58,047 bases of DNA from an uncultured Eubacteriales bacterium (GCA_902773665.1 CACYFF010000006.1:98801-156847), one strand, 5' to 3'; shown: positions 8,622-17,737, counted from the stretch's first letter. The notes: generated from the letters alone by a model not told the origin. Made by a program: numbers and translations.

Positions 8622-9434
8622 ATGAAGAACAAGAAAAAGATCCTGGCATTGCTCCTGGCATGCGCCCTGCTCTTTGTAGCAGGCTGCACCAAGGCGGAAG
8701 AGCCCGCAGAACCAGCGGAAGACAGAGATGCCTCTGACGATTCCGGGATCGGCGAATGGGAAGTGACGGAACCGGAAACGCCGGACTACAGCGAATATAA
8801 CGCAAAGGCGGAAGAAGCCTATCTGGCCGCCGTGCAGACCTTCGTGGACATGGGCACCCTGCCCGGCAGCGACGCAGTTATCCCGGTCGAAGGCTACGGC
8901 CACGACGAATGGGACAATCTGTACGCGATCTGCGACCTGGACGGCGACGGAAAGCTGGAACTGGTGATCCGCGCAGCGGACTCGATCATGGCCAGCATGC
9001 AGGAAAACGTGTACGTATATAACGAAGAGACGGGCGAAGTCACCGACGTGCTCATCGCGTTCCCTGTCTGCAAATACTACGACACCAAGGCCATCGAAAG
9101 CGGCTGGTCCCACGGCACAGGTATGGAGACCGACGATTTCTGGCCCTTCAACGCCTTTGTCTACGACGAGGAGAACGACAACTACTACTTCTACGGCTCC
9201 GTCTCCCAGTACACACTGGTAGTCATGACGTTGATGGAAAAAGCGGACGAATTCCCCGCGGATGTGGATGAAGACGGCAACGGCATCGTCTACGAGATCA
9301 TCAACGGCGACGACGCGCCGTTCTACGCGGACGACGCGATCTATCAGGAATGGCGCTCCGGCGTCTTCGGCGACAACGCGCCCGTCGATCTGCCCTGGCA
9401 CAACGTGGACGAACTCGTCCACCCGAACGAGTGA
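8622..9434 (+). CDS. Secreted lipoprotein with DLDGDGKLEL calcium-loop-like motif
   Basis: 270 residues from ATG at 8622 (GGGAGG upstream). Lipoprotein signal: basic MKNKKK, hydrophobic core, lipobox VAGC with Cys22. An acidic Glu/Pro/Asp linker follows, then a domain around residues 85-125 with DLDGDGKLELVIRA, an EF-hand-like loop seen in secreted Firmicute proteins. Rich in Asp, Tyr and Trp. Function unknown; anchored outside the membrane. Confidence 0.8.
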   Translation: MKNKKKILALLLACALLFVAGCTKAEEPAEPAEDRDASDDSGIGEWEVTEPETPDYSEYNAKAEEAYLAAVQTFVDMGTLPGSDAVIPVEGYGHDEWDNLYAICDLDGDGKLELVIRAADSIMASMQENVYVYNEETGEVTDVLIAFPVCKYYDTKAIESGWSHGTGMETDDFWPFNAFVYDEENDNYYFYGSVSQYTLVVMTLMEKADEFPADVDEDGNGIVYEIINGDDAPFYADDAIYQEWRSGVFGDNAPVDLPWHNVDELVHPNE

Positions 9435-9439
9435 TCTAT

Positions 9440-9451
9440 CGGGGACGGTTC
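9440..9451 (+). repeat. Half REP-like sequence
   Basis: CGGGGACGGTTC right after the lipoprotein stop matches one arm of the 6978-7026 palindrome without its partner; a decayed copy. Confidence 0.5.
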
Positions 9452-9677
9452 AAATATCTTCAAATTCCAGATACTCGGCATTGCCCCGGTCTGCCTCTTC
9501 CTCGAAGAGCAGGCCGGCTTTTTCTATGGCGCCTTCGAAGCCGGTGAGGGCGGCAAAAGGCGAAAACTGCGCTGCGCGCTTGTCCAGGCTCATCTGCGGA
9601 TGCTTTTTCGAGACCGGATGAGGCAGATCCAGCATGTCATCGTACGAGCCCCTTCCGGGCATAAATTTGTCCGTCAT
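9450..9677 (-). CDS. YolD-like protein paired with Y-family polymerase
   Basis: 75 residues. The centre, HPVSKKHPQMSLDKRAAQFS followed by PFAALTGFEGAIEKAG, is the conserved core of small YolD-like proteins that accompany UmuC-type polymerases in Firmicutes, often called UmuD-like partners. It overlaps the polymerase stop by four bases (ATGA), so the two are made together in the SOS response. Its 3' end runs into the half REP sequence. Confidence 0.75.
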   Translation of the reverse strand: MTDKFMPGRGSYDDMLDLPHPVSKKHPQMSLDKRAAQFSPFAALTGFEGAIEKAGLLFEEEADRGNAEYLEFEDI

Positions 9678-11197
9678 GCTCTGTGCCCTCCGATCTGTTC
9701 GTTGCGTTCCCGTCCGGTTGCCTCTTCTTTATAACTGGTGCCGGGCATCACGGCATTCTTACCGTACCGCTTCTTGATGGCCAGCAGCGCCTGCTGCAGC
9801 TGGCCTTCCTTCTCGAGCGCCGCATCCTCCGCTTTCTTCTCCTTGGCTGCAGCCTCGTAATCGGTGAACAGATCCAGCTGTTCGCCCTGTTCTTTTTCCT
9901 CTTTTACGCTCTCTTCCCGCAGCGTGTGGGCCGCCACCACGTACATGCGCCGCACGAGGCAGGTCGGGTCCGCGATACGGTCGTACAGCCGCATGGCCGC
10001 CTCCGTGATGAGCCGCGTAGATGCCGTATGCCGCTCCAGATTCTCCGAACCATGCGCCATCTTCGGCACGGTCTTGCCGTACCAGTCCGCCTGCACCTGC
10101 CCTTCGTAGCCCTTCGACAGGCTTTCGGCATCATATCCCAGGCTGAGGACGATCTGGTCCGTCACCAATCCCTTAGCCGCCAGGTCCAAAGACAGCGCGT
10201 CCGCCATCTCCCGCACGACCGTGCGGGCCTCCGCGATCTTATACCCGTGGGACAGCACCTGCCCGCTGGACAGACTGTTCTCCTCCGGTTTATACGCCTT
10301 GATGTGCCGGATCTCGCAGGGCTCCCAGCCCCAGGCGTGGTCGATCAGCAGCTCCGCGTTTACACCGAACAGTTTGTAGAGCAGATCTTCGTTATGGGGG
10401 TCACGGGGGCCGCCGATGCTGCAACGGGCCACGTCGCCCATGGTGTACATGCCGTGCTGCGCCAGCCGCCTTGCGATACCGGGGCCGACCCGCCAGAAGT
10501 CGGTAATGGGCCGATGACCCCAGAGCTTCTCCCGGTAGCTGCGCTCATCCAGCTCCGCGATGCGCACGCCGTCCTCATCCGCGGGGATGTGCTTGGCTTC
10601 GATGTCCATGGCGATCTTGCACAGGTAGAGATTCGGGCCGATTCCCGCCGTCGCAGTGATGCCGGTGTTTTTCAGCACGTCCTGGATGATGGTCATGGCG
10701 TACTCATGGGCGGTCTTGCCGCTGGCCCGCAGATACAGCGTAGCATCGAGAAAGATCTCGTCGATGGAATAGACATGGATATCCTCGGGCGCCGCGTATT
10801 TCAAATAGATCTGATAGATCTTCGTGCTGTATTCGATATATTTGGCCATGCGGGGCACGGCGGTGATGAAATCCAGTTTGAGGGACGGATCCGCCGCCAG
10901 CAGGTTGATATTGTCCGATTCCCCCGCAAAGCGCCTGCCCGGCGCCAGCCGCAGCCGCTCCGCGTTGATCTGCGCAACCTTCTGATCCACTTCGAACAGC
11001 CGGGGCCTTCCCGGGATGCCGAAGGTCTTCAGGGCAGGCGAAACCGCCAGACAAATGGTCTTGTTTGTCCGGCTGCGGTCTGCCACCACCAGGTTCGTGG
11101 TGAGCGGGTCACGCCCTCGCTCCCGGCATTCCACCGAGGCGTAGAACGACTTTAAGTCGATGGCGATATAGGTTTTCGGCCAATTCTTCTTATCCAT
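9674..11197 (-). CDS. Y-family (DinB/UmuC-type) translesion DNA polymerase
   Basis: 507 residues from ATG at 11197; GTG at 11206 is equally in frame and neither has a good SD. Palm motifs: YIAIDLKSFYASVEC (first metal Asp and steric gate), YSIDEIFLDATLY (catalytic Asp-Glu). Then fingers, thumb and little-finger regions, and a C-terminal EQLDLF, a textbook beta-clamp motif. Error-prone bypass polymerase. A LexA box between -10 and the start marks it as SOS-regulated. Confidence 0.92.
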   Translation of the reverse strand: MDKKNWPKTYIAIDLKSFYASVECRERGRDPLTTNLVVADRSRTNKTICLAVSPALKTFGIPGRPRLFEVDQKVAQINAERLRLAPGRRFAGESDNINLLAADPSLKLDFITAVPRMAKYIEYSTKIYQIYLKYAAPEDIHVYSIDEIFLDATLYLRASGKTAHEYAMTIIQDVLKNTGITATAGIGPNLYLCKIAMDIEAKHIPADEDGVRIAELDERSYREKLWGHRPITDFWRVGPGIARRLAQHGMYTMGDVARCSIGGPRDPHNEDLLYKLFGVNAELLIDHAWGWEPCEIRHIKAYKPEENSLSSGQVLSHGYKIAEARTVVREMADALSLDLAAKGLVTDQIVLSLGYDAESLSKGYEGQVQADWYGKTVPKMAHGSENLERHTASTRLITEAAMRLYDRIADPTCLVRRMYVVAAHTLREESVKEEKEQGEQLDLFTDYEAAAKEKKAEDAALEKEGQLQQALLAIKKRYGKNAVMPGTSYKEEATGRERNEQIGGHRA

Positions 11198-11206
11198 TCC
11201 ATACAC

Positions 11207-11220
11207 AAAACAAATGTTCG
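11207..11220 (-). promoter_or_regulatory. LexA (SOS) box
   Basis: Minus strand CGAACATTTGTTTT matches the Gram-positive SOS consensus CGAAC-N4-GTTCG with a decayed right end. It lies just after TATAAT (11237-11232) and before the polymerase start. Confidence 0.75.
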
Positions 11221-11318
11221 TCCTCGGTTCTATTATACACGATATCGAGGGCTGTGGGAGGATCGCTTTTGCATTGTTTTTGCGTTTTTATCTTTGTTGC
11301 AGCACACAAATATTTCAC

Positions 11319-11412
11319 TTGATTATTTGTGCAAGACAAACTATAATCGTAGCATTACGAAATAATCTGCGAATCGGTTGGATTTAGGATTATAATGAGA
11401 GTGCTAAGCACT
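11319..11412 (+). promoter_or_regulatory. ilvE promoter and leader
   Basis: TTGATT (11319-11324), 17 bases, TATAAT (11342-11347). The leader of about 75 bases contains AGTGCTAAGCACT at 11400-11412, a short palindrome just ahead of the AGGAGG ribosome site that could gate translation. A second TATAAT lies at 11391. Confidence 0.65.
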
Positions 11413-11431
11413 TAACATAGGAGGACACAGC

Positions 11432-12490
11432 ATGGATATCAAGATCACAAAGACTACTAACCCGAAACCTCTTCCCGACGAATCGAATCTCGGATTCGGC
11501 TCTGTTTTTACGGACCACATGTTCATCATGGATCACGATGACGACGGCTGGCATAACCCCCGCATCGTCCCCTACGGCCCCATCTCCCTGGATCCGGCTG
11601 CCAGCGTATTCCACTACGGCGGCGAGATCTTCGAAGGATTAAAGGCCTACAGAGGCGCAGACGGCAAGGTAAGACTATTCCGCCCGGACGAGAACGGCAA
11701 GAGAATGGTCAATTCCGCCATCCGTATGGGCATGCCCGAAGTGCCCGCAGAAGACTTCGTGGAAGCGGTCAAGGCGCTGGTCAAGGTCGACGAACGCTGG
11801 GTCCCCTCCAAGAAGGGCAACACCCTGTACATCCGCCCGTTCCTGATCGCAGTCGATCCGAACCTCACCCTGCACGGTATCCATCAGGAGATGTTCCTCA
11901 TCATCCTGTCCCCCTCCGGCAGTTACTTCTCCGACGGCCTGACGGCAGTCAAGGGCGCCTTTGAAGTCGAAGACGTCCGCGCAGTCCGCGGCGGCACCGG
12001 CTTTACCAAGTGCGGCGGCAACTACGGCGCAGCCAACAGAGCCATCATGCGCAGCGAAGCGGCAGGCTACCCCGCCCTCATCTGGCTGGACGGCGTAGAG
12101 AGAAAATATATCGAAGAAGTCGGCGGCATGAACGTCATGTTCAAGATCGACGGCAAGGTCTACACCCCGATGCTCAACGGCTCCATCCTGCCGGGCATCA
12201 CGAGAAAATCCATGATCCAGGTGATGCAGGACTGGGGCGTGGAAGTCATCGAGAAGCGGATCTCCGTGGAAGAACTGCTGACGGCCGCAGACGAAGGCCG
12301 CGTGGAAGAAGCCTGGGGCGTCGGCACGGCAGCCGTCATCTCCCCCATCGCCTCCCTCACCCACGAAGGCAAGGAATACGTCTTCAACAACGGCGAAGTC
12401 GGTCCGTTCTCCAAGAAGCTCTACGACACCCTTACGGGTATGCAGTGGGGCGAGACCGAGGACACCTACGGCTGGATCGTGACCCTGTAA
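11432..12490 (+). CDS. ilvE: Branched-chain amino acid aminotransferase
   Basis: 352 residues. Fold-type IV PLP enzyme exchanging amino groups between Val/Leu/Ile and 2-oxoglutarate. The PLP lysine is Lys193 in FTKCGGNYGAA; other markers are VFHYGGEIFEGLKAYRG and LNGSILPGITRKS. Length and sequence are those of the bacterial/mitochondrial BCAT-like subgroup. Own promoter, strong SD AGGAGG and own terminator. In an amino-acid fermenter it can run in the catabolic direction. Confidence 0.95.
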   Translation: MDIKITKTTNPKPLPDESNLGFGSVFTDHMFIMDHDDDGWHNPRIVPYGPISLDPAASVFHYGGEIFEGLKAYRGADGKVRLFRPDENGKRMVNSAIRMGMPEVPAEDFVEAVKALVKVDERWVPSKKGNTLYIRPFLIAVDPNLTLHGIHQEMFLIILSPSGSYFSDGLTAVKGAFEVEDVRAVRGGTGFTKCGGNYGAANRAIMRSEAAGYPALIWLDGVERKYIEEVGGMNVMFKIDGKVYTPMLNGSILPGITRKSMIQVMQDWGVEVIEKRISVEELLTAADEGRVEEAWGVGTAAVISPIASLTHEGKEYVFNNGEVGPFSKKLYDTLTGMQWGETEDTYGWIVTL

Positions 12491-12505
12491 ACAACACCCT
12501 TTCGC

Positions 12506-12532
12506 GGGCTGCGGTTTTCCGCAGCCCTTTTT
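12506..12532 (+). terminator. ilvE terminator
   Basis: GGGCTGCGG-TTTT-CCGCAGCCC then five T: a strong intrinsic terminator 15 bases after the stop. Confidence 0.9.
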
Positions 12533-12565
12533 CTATGCTACAATAAGGCGAAAGGAACGATACTC

Positions 12566-13348
12566 ATGGAAGAAAAACAGACCAAAAGCTTAGGAAAACG
12601 CATCGGGACCGGCATCATCGTCGTGTGCGCCGTCCTGTTCGCTCTTTTCTTTTTTTACACGGAACATTACTACCACGCGGATGCCCAGGCCCGGACTGCG
12701 CTGCAGAGCGGAGACGGCGTCACGGTGAGCCAGGCAGCGCTGGGCTACCTCTTCGACGGACCCGGCACGGAAGATCTCCTGATCTTCTACCCCGGCGCCA
12801 AGGTGGAGGAGACCGCCTATGCGCCGATGCTGCGCAAACTGGCGGAAGAAGGCATGGACGTCTATCTCGTCGCCATGCCCCAGCGGCTCGCCATATTCGG
12901 CATCGAACGGGCGACGGAAGTCTTTACGGAAAAACTGGTCGATCCGGACGATCTTACCGTCTGGACACAGGCGCGGGAGCGCTACGGACATTTCTATATC
13001 GGCGGTCACTCCCTGGGCGGCGCCATGGCGGCGAACTATGCCGCAAAGCACCCGGATAAGATCGAGGGCCTCGTGCTGCTGGCAGCTTATTCCTCGAAGC
13101 CGCTGCCGGAAGATCTGTCCGTTCTTTCCGTCTACGGCAGCGAAGACGGCGTGCTGAACCGGAACAAATACGAAGAGAACAAGGTGAATTTACCGGCGGA
13201 CTACCAGGAGATCGAGATCGCCGGCGGCAACCACGCCCAGTTCGGCAGTTACGGCAAGCAGAGAGGCGACGGCACAGCTTCGATCTCTGCGGAGGAGCAG
13301 CAGAAAGCGACAGTCGATGCTATCCTGAGTTTTTGGGAGGCAGAATAA
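12566..13348 (+). CDS. Membrane-anchored alpha/beta hydrolase
   Basis: 260 residues: basic N-terminus, one helix at about 14-30, then an alpha/beta-hydrolase-5-type domain outside the membrane. The triad is readable: Ser149 in GHSLGG, Asp194 in GSEDG, His223 in GGNHAQFG. The substrate is not indicated; relatives are carboxylesterase- or lipase-like. Its stop overlaps the thiN start by one base. Confidence 0.85.
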   Translation: MEEKQTKSLGKRIGTGIIVVCAVLFALFFFYTEHYYHADAQARTALQSGDGVTVSQAALGYLFDGPGTEDLLIFYPGAKVEETAYAPMLRKLAEEGMDVYLVAMPQRLAIFGIERATEVFTEKLVDPDDLTVWTQARERYGHFYIGGHSLGGAMAANYAAKHPDKIEGLVLLAAYSSKPLPEDLSVLSVYGSEDGVLNRNKYEENKVNLPADYQEIEIAGGNHAQFGSYGKQRGDGTASISAEEQQKATVDAILSFWEAE

Positions 13349-13971
13349 TGAAACGCTGCGTCATCGTCGGCGGTGCGCCGATCGCAAGATACGACAGAAT
13401 ACAACCGTTGCTGCGGGACGACGATTTCGTCATCTACTGCGACAGCGGGCTGAAACATCAGGAAAAGCTCAACAGAAAACCGGATCTCATCATCGGGGAT
13501 TTCGACTCCCATGAGAAGCCGGATACCGATATCGAGACCATCGTGCTGCCCACCGTCAAGGACGATACGGATACGGTCTACGCCGTCAAGGAAGGACTGC
13601 GGCGCGGCGCGGAAGACTTCCTGCTGCTGGGCGTGCTGGGGGCCCGGCTGGACCACACCCTGGCAAACGTATACTCTCTGATAGATTTGGACGAGAAGGG
13701 CAAAAACGCCGTCATAGCGGACGATTTCTCCGTTATGCGGATAGTTTCTCATTCGACCGTCGAAATCGCGCCAAATTGGCGTTTTTTCTCCCTGGTCAAC
13801 ATCGATGGAAGTGCTCACGGGGTCACCATCCGGAACGCCAAATACGAACTGGACGACGCCGAGATCCCCTGCAGCTACCAGTACGCTGTAAGCAACGAGC
13901 CATTGCCAAATAAAACGGCGGCCGTCTCGGTGCGAGAGGGCCGCCTGCTTCTGATCTGCGATTATGAATGA
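13348..13971 (+). CDS. thiN: Thiamine pyrophosphokinase
   Basis: 207 residues from ATG at 13348, behind GGAGG. Transfers pyrophosphate from ATP to thiamine, giving thiamine diphosphate. Family motifs: IIGDFDS, VKDDTDT and GARLDHTLANV. Normal length. No TPP riboswitch is visible upstream; the gene depends on the hydrolase promoter. It overlaps the convergent HAD gene by ten bases. Confidence 0.92.
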   Translation: MKRCVIVGGAPIARYDRIQPLLRDDDFVIYCDSGLKHQEKLNRKPDLIIGDFDSHEKPDTDIETIVLPTVKDDTDTVYAVKEGLRRGAEDFLLLGVLGARLDHTLANVYSLIDLDEKGKNAVIADDFSVMRIVSHSTVEIAPNWRFFSLVNIDGSAHGVTIRNAKYELDDAEIPCSYQYAVSNEPLPNKTAAVSVREGRLLLICDYE

Positions 13972-14639
13972 AACGCCTCCTGCAGCATCCGGGCCGCAGC
14001 GCCCAGATCGTCTGCTTTGGCGGTATACAACGCAGATATTTCTTCCGTGGGCTGCAGCAGGTCCGGCACCATGATGGACATCATGCCGGCTGCATGGGCT
14101 GCCCGGATGCCGTTGAAGGAATCCTCGAACACCAGGCAGTTCGCGGGATCTGCACCCATGGAAGACGCCGCATACAGAAACAGATCCGGATTCGGCTTGC
14201 TGCGCGTTACCGCATCGCCGCCGAACACTTCGGTAAAGTAAGGAAGCAGGCCATTGCCGCCCAGCAGTTCCTTTACCACGCGCTTCGGATTCGACGACGC
14301 GACCACAGCGGGAATGCCGGCCTGCTTCAGGTATTCCAGCATCTCGAACGCGCCCTTCTTCACAGGCATGGGCCCGCCGTCCAATTCCTTACGGATATTC
14401 TCCTCTACTTCCGTCTGATAGGCATCGTAGGGGAAGTCTGCCCCCAGATAATAGTGTGCGACTTCCCGGACCTTCTCCGGGGTCACACCCAGCGACCCCA
14501 GGCAAGCCGCCCAGACCTTGTCCCGGTCCAGACCGTCCCGCTCCGCCAGTTTCATCCAATGTTCTGCGATGAGCCGCTCCGATTCGATGAGCAGCCCGTC
14601 CATATCGAAAATTGCAAGTTTTGTGTCTTTCAATGCCAT
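13962..14639 (-). CDS. HAD hydrolase, beta-phosphoglucomutase-like
   Basis: 225 residues. Catalytic FDMDGLLIESE (Asp12 nucleophile, Asp14 acid/base), then a four-helix cap, VVASSNPKR (motif II), Lys in RSKPNPDLFLYAA (motif III) and VFEDSFNGIRAAHAAGM (motif IV). A phosphatase or phosphomutase of small sugar phosphates; specificity unclear. It lies three bases after the nucleotidase gene and is probably co-transcribed with it. Confidence 0.88.
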   Translation of the reverse strand: MALKDTKLAIFDMDGLLIESERLIAEHWMKLAERDGLDRDKVWAACLGSLGVTPEKVREVAHYYLGADFPYDAYQTEVEENIRKELDGGPMPVKKGAFEMLEYLKQAGIPAVVASSNPKRVVKELLGGNGLLPYFTEVFGGDAVTRSKPNPDLFLYAASSMGADPANCLVFEDSFNGIRAAHAAGMMSIMVPDLLQPTEEISALYTAKADDLGAAARMLQEAFHS

Positions 14640-14642
14640 ATG

Positions 14643-16109
14643 TTACTCCACGATCTCGATGCGCCCTTCCACATGGGCGTCCAGGCGGTCGTTGGTCGAG
14701 AAGTATTCCTCGTAGATGTTATTGACCGACGTAGCCACCACCCGGGGCCGCATGTTCTGTTTCACCTCTTCCAGAGGCACGTGGAAGAATTCGTCGAAGT
14801 TCTTGTAATGATAGTTCTGCAGCGCGATCTTCAGCCGGTCGTCCGGGGCGATCTCCCTGCCCTGCCATGTAAATTCCTCGATCGTCCGCGTCGACTTGCG
14901 GTACTTTACGTGGAAGCCCTTGGAGAACTGGTAGAATTCCGTGTGACCCTCCCAGGCCTCATCCCGCAGCACGTACTGCACCATGCGCTTCAGCTGGTCG
15001 CCGGTCACCTCCAGCATATACAGGGCATCGTCGAAGGGCGTATTCTCCAACATATCCTGATATTCGATGATGGGCCCGAGTTCTGTCTTGCGGATGCTGC
15101 CGGAGCCTAAGATCATCAGATCGAAGCTGGCGTCCCAGGCCAGAGCATCGGCATACAGATTGCCCATCTCGGTCTCCTGCTCGCGCCGCGGATGGGTGAG
15201 CTTTCTCGCCCAGCGGGTGACGACTCTCTTGTATTTCGTATCGGTCTGCGTGCGGTAGGAATCCAGCAGTTCCTCCATGATCGCATCCTTGGGCGCCGTA
15301 TCCTCGTTGATAGGAATGCACTGCCACTTCAGGCTTGCGATCTCGTTGGCATCGCAGTCCACCTCCAGATCCAACCGGCCGATGATGGAAGTCCCGGTGC
15401 CGGCCTGCACGATGGGCACGCCGTTTACGATCTCCGGCTCCTCCATAAACGTATGGGTGTGACCCCCGATGATCAGGTCCACGCCCCAGTCCGGATCCAG
15501 CAGTTTCGCCAGCTCCCGGTCCGCTTCGATGCCGATGTGGGTGAGCAGTACCGTAAGATCCGTACCGGTATTGCGGTAGTTGTCGCAGATAACGCCGACC
15601 TCTTTCGCCACCTCTTCGACGTCGATAAATGTGCCGATGAGCTTCTCCGTCTTCGCAGAAGCCAGCACATCTTCCGTAAGGATGCCGATGAATAATACGC
15701 GCATGCCGTCCGCTACATCGATGTTCAGATAGGGCTGGAAGAGGCGTGCGTTGTTCATGGTGACGAACAGATTGGCGTTGATGATGGGAAACTTTGCACA
15801 CTTCTCCAGGAACAGCAGATGTCCCATGCCGTAGTCCGCTTCGTGGTTGCCGAGGGTCACAACGTCCGGGGCCAGCATGTTCATCAGGTCGATGGTGGAC
15901 AGGCCCTGGTATTCGGCGTCGATGATGGATCCCCGGAACATGTCTCCGGCCACCGCGTAGATCACGTTTTCTTCTTCGCTGCGCACTTTGCTGACGTAGC
16001 CGGAAAGCCTCGTTAAGCCGCCGGTCTCCTTGCCGTCCTTCATCTCGGGCAGAAAGGCGCCGTGCATGTCGTTGGAATGCAGAATGGTGAGTTTTTTGAT
16101 ATCGCTCAT
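14643..16109 (-). CDS. Cytosolic 5'-nucleotidase/metallophosphoesterase (YunD-like)
   Basis: 488 residues from ATG at 16109 (AAAGGGGG eight bases upstream). Two-domain UshA-type enzyme. The N-terminal metallophosphatase has HSNDMHG, AVAGDMFRGS, TLGNHEADYG and GGHTHTF; the C-terminal 5'-nucleotidase domain starts near residue 310 with NLYADALAW and GSGSIR. It lacks a signal peptide, unlike UshA, so it is the intracellular YunD type acting on nucleotides or cyclic nucleotides. Confidence 0.88.
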   Translation of the reverse strand: MSDIKKLTILHSNDMHGAFLPEMKDGKETGGLTRLSGYVSKVRSEEENVIYAVAGDMFRGSIIDAEYQGLSTIDLMNMLAPDVVTLGNHEADYGMGHLLFLEKCAKFPIINANLFVTMNNARLFQPYLNIDVADGMRVLFIGILTEDVLASAKTEKLIGTFIDVEEVAKEVGVICDNYRNTGTDLTVLLTHIGIEADRELAKLLDPDWGVDLIIGGHTHTFMEEPEIVNGVPIVQAGTGTSIIGRLDLEVDCDANEIASLKWQCIPINEDTAPKDAIMEELLDSYRTQTDTKYKRVVTRWARKLTHPRREQETEMGNLYADALAWDASFDLMILGSGSIRKTELGPIIEYQDMLENTPFDDALYMLEVTGDQLKRMVQYVLRDEAWEGHTEFYQFSKGFHVKYRKSTRTIEEFTWQGREIAPDDRLKIALQNYHYKNFDEFFHVPLEEVKQNMRPRVVATSVNNIYEEYFSTNDRLDAHVEGRIEIVE

Positions 16110-16164
16110 GGGTATGTCCCCCTTTCTTTCGCCTTTATTGTACCATAAGGTGACCGCAAGAAAA

Positions 16165-16186
16165 AAGAGCGGGTGCATCCGCTCTT
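16165..16186 (-). terminator. Terminator after rsgI
   Basis: Minus strand AAGAGCGG, six-base loop, CCGCTCTT followed by TTTT; ends the SigI-operon transcript. Confidence 0.85.
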
Positions 16187-16192
16187 AGTAGT

Positions 16193-16990
16193 CTAAGGTC
16201 TTTCGGGAGGTTCGCCCTGGGGAGGCGGGCCCGGCGGGCCGAAACCGCCCGGACCGTGGGGCATCGGTCTTACCTCTTCGTCCCAGTCGTCCCAGTCGAA
16301 CCGCTCTTCGAACTCTTCGTAGAACTCCTCCCAGTCGTCATCGTCCCAGTCGTCTCTTCTCTGGAAGGCGAACATGCCCGGGCTCTGCTTTTTGTCGATG
16401 GCTTCTTCCCGGTCTTCCGGGCTCACGTCCATCATGAACAGCTTGGGGCCCTTGCCATCCTTCGGAGGGAACATGTTCTGCAGGCCCTGCTGCAGCTCCA
16501 CCCTCTGTTTCTCGCTGCCCGAGGTGACCCCAGCCACCACCGGGGTATCTTCGCTTTCGTCCATGCGGCCCAATTCTTCCATGCGGGTCCTGGTGTGGTC
16601 CATCGCCTCGTCGAACTTCTTGTTTTTTACCTCCTGTGCGATCGTCTGGGCGAATTCTTCACTTCCTTCGTCCAGTCCCTCCACGGAGATGACCCGGCCA
16701 AACCGGTTGATCCCGAACTCCAGGGAAGTCTCTCCCGCGTCCACGGATACGTAGGAGCTGGCGGAGGCCGTCATGTAGCCGAAAGACCCGCCCGCGATGC
16801 AGATGACCAGCATAGCGACGATGGCCAGCCGGGCGATGCGGTTGAAGCGCTTTACGCCGCCGATCTTGACGCGGTCATCCACTTCGATCGTATCGCCCAC
16901 CCGGCATTTTTGCCGCGTGGTGACGACGATGCCGTCTTCCCGAAGCACCGCCGCCTCTCCGTTTTTAATTTCCAATACGATCGCTTTCAT
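16193..16990 (-). CDS. rsgI: RsgI-type anti-sigma factor with Gly/Pro-rich extracellular tail
   Basis: 265 residues. Residues 1-50 are the cytoplasmic RsgI N-domain that holds SigI (IVLEIKNGEAAVLREDGIVV). One membrane helix lies at about 52-72. The outer part begins ASSYVSVDAGETSLEFGINR, the periplasmic region conserved in RsgI proteins. The C-terminus is unusual: a very acidic Trp/Phe-rich stretch (about residues 213-240), then a Gly/Pro tail ending PPQGEPPERP. That tail resembles the tail of the secreted beta-helix protein at 19305. No carbohydrate-binding module is present. Overlaps sigI by four bases. Confidence 0.85.
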   Translation of the reverse strand: MKAIVLEIKNGEAAVLREDGIVVTTRQKCRVGDTIEVDDRVKIGGVKRFNRIARLAIVAMLVICIAGGSFGYMTASASSYVSVDAGETSLEFGINRFGRVISVEGLDEGSEEFAQTIAQEVKNKKFDEAMDHTRTRMEELGRMDESEDTPVVAGVTSGSEKQRVELQQGLQNMFPPKDGKGPKLFMMDVSPEDREEAIDKKQSPGMFAFQRRDDWDDDDWEEFYEEFEERFDWDDWDEEVRPMPHGPGGFGPPGPPPQGEPPERP

Positions 16991-17730
16991 GTCTTTAGTG
17001 CCTTTCGAATGTATCCCAGATATTCCGCCAGGACCGGATATTCTCCGGACAGGATCTCCGCTGCTGCGATGATATAGCGGCGGTGTCTGTCCAGTATTTT
17101 GCGGGCTACCCCGCTGGCCAGCTCCAGTTCCTTCATGGGGAGGGCCTTGTTCTTCCGCATTTTATCGAGCAATTCCTCGTTCTTCAGGAGCGCCAGCACC
17201 GCTTTGCAGCAGGCGTCCTTGGTCTTGCCCGCTTTCGGGGAGCTCTCTGCCAGGTCGAAGAACGAGAAGCCATATGGCCTTAGGATCTCCTGGGCTGCCG
17301 CGATCTCTTCGCGGGCTGCGGCCGCCGGGTCCACCGCGGGGCCTGCGGACATCTCCGCCACCCTGCTCTGGACTTCCAGGCTTACCGCATCCGGCGTCTC
17401 TCCCTCTTCCGTGCCGAAATCGCCGTCGAAGGCGCCGGGCAGCACGTGGATCTCTCCTTTATGCCGCCACTGGGAGCGGATGTCGTCCAGGAGCCGCCGG
17501 CGGATGACCACCGAAGCGAAGGCCGGGAACGAACTCTTGTCCGCCTCGTAGCTCTGCACCGCCTCGTGGAACGCCAGGAGCGCCGTGCCCCATTCGTCGT
17601 CGCTGTCCGTAATGTAGCGGTGCGTTACGTCGCTGCAGATCCGCAGCATCCAGAACTTTTGGGCCTCTATCAAATTGTTGAGCGCGTCCTCCGAGGTCTT
17701 CGCCTCCAGCGCCAAACGATCGATATCCAT
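16987..17730 (-). CDS. sigI: RNA polymerase sigma factor SigI
   Basis: 247 residues from ATG at 17730. SigI features: a region-2-like segment with ITDSDDEWGTALLAFHEAVQ and SFPAFASVVIRRRLLDDIR, then the SigI-C domain (LPMKELELASGVARKILDRH). It recruits RNA polymerase to ACCCC/CGAA promoters in other Firmicutes. It is paired with RsgI. No SD is present; a TATAAT ends seven bases before the ATG, pointing to leaderless expression. Immediately downstream of the DUF4956 gene. Confidence 0.85.
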   Translation of the reverse strand: MDIDRLALEAKTSEDALNNLIEAQKFWMLRICSDVTHRYITDSDDEWGTALLAFHEAVQSYEADKSSFPAFASVVIRRRLLDDIRSQWRHKGEIHVLPGAFDGDFGTEEGETPDAVSLEVQSRVAEMSAGPAVDPAAAAREEIAAAQEILRPYGFSFFDLAESSPKAGKTKDACCKAVLALLKNEELLDKMRKNKALPMKELELASGVARKILDRHRRYIIAAAEILSGEYPVLAEYLGYIRKALKT

Positions 17731-17737
17731 GCCCAAT

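Noticed and set aside
11397-11412. CIRCE (HrcA) operator in the ilvE leader
   Set aside because: Only the GAGTGCTAA half is present; the left half at the required distance is missing.
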